From the NCBI RefSeq assembly GCF_018598175.1, contig NZ_JAHESE010000006.1, forward strand, positions 124,001 to 188,000: a stretch of DNA of 64,000 nucleotides, given 5' to 3'. The position numbers and the translations under genes are program-made. This document shows, piece by piece, positions 62,530-64,000 of this stretch. The notes below the pieces were generated by a model that worked only from the letters and a program-made list of their open reading frames with translations, did not search any database and was not told the origin of the DNA. Position 1 is the stretch's first letter, and every line of letters begins with the position of its first letter. This DNA is from Dawidia cretensis (GTDB lineage: Bacteria; Bacteroidota; Bacteroidia; Cytophagales; Cyclobacteriaceae).

Positions 62530-64000
62530 TTAAAATTCCAGGTTGATTCCCGCGGAGAAGGATTTCATGATCGGATACCGGAAACCGTTGCCCGTATTGA
62601 TCTCCGGGTCCCACAGGTCAAATTTTGATAACGTCAGGATGTTGTTGCCAGAGACGAAGATCCGGGCGCTCTTTGCATGGGCCCTTTCAACAAATTTCTG
62701 CGGCAGGCTAATGCCTATTTCAACATGTTTCAGGCGCAACATACTCATGTCCTGAAGCCACCAGGTAGAAGGCCTGTTGTTGTTGCCGGCGGACTGAAAT
62801 GATGCCCGTGGCCAGAATGCCTCCGGATTCGGGTTCTCTATCGTCCAACTATCGTCCAGCGCCGTTTCATATACATTGCCTGCAGCACCCCCACCAGAGC
62901 CCGGCAGGAAAAAGTCACCCCCTAACACTCTATACGTTCTGGCATTGCCTTGAAAGAAAAATCCAAAATCAATATTTTTATATCGGGCGTTGATGCCGAA
63001 TCCATATACGATCTGCGGGTCAACGGTCCCTTTTAAAGCAGTCCGATCAATATTGGTTATGACACCGTCTCCGTTGAGGTCGGCATACTTAATATCGCCG
63101 GGACGAACCGGCCCGAGCTCAGCGCGCGGCAACGTACTGACCAGTACACCCTCCGCAATGTTTTCAAAATCGGCGTTGGTATATAATCGCTCCGCTACAT
63201 AACCAAAATTCTGATCCACGGATTTACCGGTTGTAGAACGATATGTGCCGATTACGGAGGGGGCCTCATCCTGCTCAACGATTACATTTTTAGCATATGT
63301 AAAGGTGCCCTGTCCCGAAACAAACCAGTTTGAAGTCAATTGTTTATTTGCACTCAGCGAGAGATCAACCCCCTGATTCTTCACTTTACCATAATTTGCA
63401 TTAGGCTTTTCAACAAAACCTGCCGAACTGGGAATTGTCTGGCGTTGCATGAAAATATCTTTGCGCTGCTCCTTAAAAAGGTCAACCTGAAGTAACACAC
63501 TGTTCCAAAGTCCTAATTCAACACCCAGGTTTCCCTTCGTAACCGTTTCCCACGTGAGATTCGATACGCCTTTGATTCCTTCCCGTCGGCCAGCTCTGAA
63601 GTAGTCGTTATTCACGCCCCAACGATATCCATCGGTATCGCCGATCTTTGAGATGTAGGCGAAACGATTATTATCCCCAAACCTGTCGTTGCCTACCTGG
63701 CCGAGTGATGCTCTGAACTTCAGCCGCGATATGATTTCTTTAATCGACGACATAAATTCTTCCTCCGTTACGACCCAACCGAGCGCCGCGGAAGGAAAAA
63801 ATCCAAAGCGGTTATTTTCTGCCAGGTTTTCAGAACCGTTATACCCAAAATTCGCTTCCGCGATGTATTTACGTTTGAAGGAGTAGGAAACACGCGCGGC
63901 AATACCTTGAAAGCGAAAAGGCAACGTTTGACCATTATCATAGCTTCGTTGGTTGTACAAAAACAGACCATCTAAATAATGGTTACCGATGTTATGGCTA
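62530..64000 (-). CDS. SusC/RagA-type TonB-dependent transporter (C-terminal part, cut by window end)
   Basis: The frame stays open to the last base of the window, so only the C-terminal ~490 residues are present. They show barrel sequence of the SusC family: FRFQGIAARVSYSFKRKYIAEANFGYNGSENL, FPSAALGWVVTEEEFM, KFRASLGQVGNDRFG, LTWETVTKGNLGVELGLWN and DLNGDGVITNIDRTALKG, with SAGINLEF at the end. It imports the ligand bound by SusD using TonB energy. First visible gene of the operon susC-susD-susE. Confidence 0.95.
   Translation of the reverse strand, partial: SHNIGNHYLDGLFLYNQRSYDNGQTLPFRFQGIAARVSYSFKRKYIAEANFGYNGSENLAENNRFGFFPSAALGWVVTEEEFMSSIKEIISRLKFRASLGQVGNDRFGDNNRFAYISKIGDTDGYRWGVNNDYFRAGRREGIKGVSNLTWETVTKGNLGVELGLWNSVLLQVDLFKEQRKDIFMQRQTIPSSAGFVEKPNANYGKVKNQGVDLSLSANKQLTSNWFVSGQGTFTYAKNVIVEQDEAPSVIGTYRSTTGKSVDQNFGYVAERLYTNADFENIAEGVLVSTLPRAELGPVRPGDIKYADLNGDGVITNIDRTALKGTVDPQIVYGFGINARYKNIDFGFFFQGNARTYRVLGGDFFLPGSGGGAAGNVYETALDDSWTIENPNPEAFWPRASFQSAGNNNRPSTWWLQDMSMLRLKHVEIGISLPQKFVERAHAKSARIFVSGNNILTLSKFDLWDPEINTGNGFRYPIMKSFSAGINLEF

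Noticed and set aside
1-64000. CRISPR array
   Set aside because: The only short-period arrays are the IS21 25-bp repeats without unique spacers and the 11-bp TTTAAT arrays; neither has CRISPR structure and there are no cas genes.

Overview
The window looks like chromosome of a member of the Bacteroidota, probably Cytophagales-like. The evidence is a SusC/SusD/SusE glycan-uptake operon, GH92 and GH18 secreted hydrolases with a type IX-style C-terminal domain, many lipoproteins with a C-terminal lipobox, stand-alone FtsX/MacB-type permeases, an HxlR/SDR pair, and a tRNA promoter of the Bacteroidota type (TTTG-N19-TAnnTTTG). The exact genus cannot be read from the sequence.

Layout. 1-4.2 kb: the end of an ABC transporter, a relic IS3 orfA, then an AT-rich three-gene island (TIR effector, AbiJ-type N-terminal domain protein, Apea-like HEPN RNase) that is a credible antiphage locus. 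4.3-9.8 kb: FtsX permease, lipoproteins and tRNA-Arg(CCG). 9.9-11.3 kb: a small ORF plus class II Fic protein. The segment from the tRNA 3' end and its terminator to a second copy of the same 70 bp (2.3 kb apart) resembles an integrated module. 11.5-12.6 kb: mobile-element graveyard (IS21 end with five 25-bp repeats, a gene cut by it, a frameshifted lipoprotein, an IS66 tnpC scrap).

12.6-29.4 kb: a coherent stress/export region. It has trehalose-6-phosphate synthase/phosphatase, an orphan CHASE3-like sensor, a CheY-like receiver, an OmpR-type regulator and histidine kinase, two small receivers flanking a complete RND efflux operon (OMF, RND, MFP), UspA, DUF389, an EF-hand lipoprotein and NhaA. 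Its striking non-coding feature is a motif TTTAAT repeated at exact 11-bp spacing in arrays of three to five. The arrays lie upstream of otsBA, the CHASE3 gene, both small receiver genes and the efflux operon, and a two-unit version lies upstream of nhaA. I propose this is the operator of the local OmpR-type regulator.

29.7-41.5 kb: a frameshifted lipoprotein, ECF sigma factor with partner membrane protein, M20 peptidase, a degraded duplicate of a 210-aa gene, an AT-rich insert (lipoprotein, DsbA-like protein, GmrSD-like DUF262/DUF1524 nuclease), the intact 210-aa gene, a frameshifted zinc-ribbon/TPR membrane protein and an HEFAH membrane metalloprotease. 41.5-54.7 kb: TonB-dependent siderophore-type receptor, second FtsX permease, choice-of-anchor-I-like protein, GH18 chitinase with two discoidin domains, an SDR with a divergent HxlR regulator and clustered GTAAC/GTTAC operator, and GH92 mannosidase. 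55-64 kb: a very large lipoprotein (cytochrome c, PA14, beta-propeller, DUF1080) and the Sus operon running off the window.

Three genes are broken by single-base indels in homopolymers (near 12,389, 30,326 and 40,217). These may be sequencing errors rather than true pseudogenes. No CRISPR array, rRNA or intact transposase was seen.
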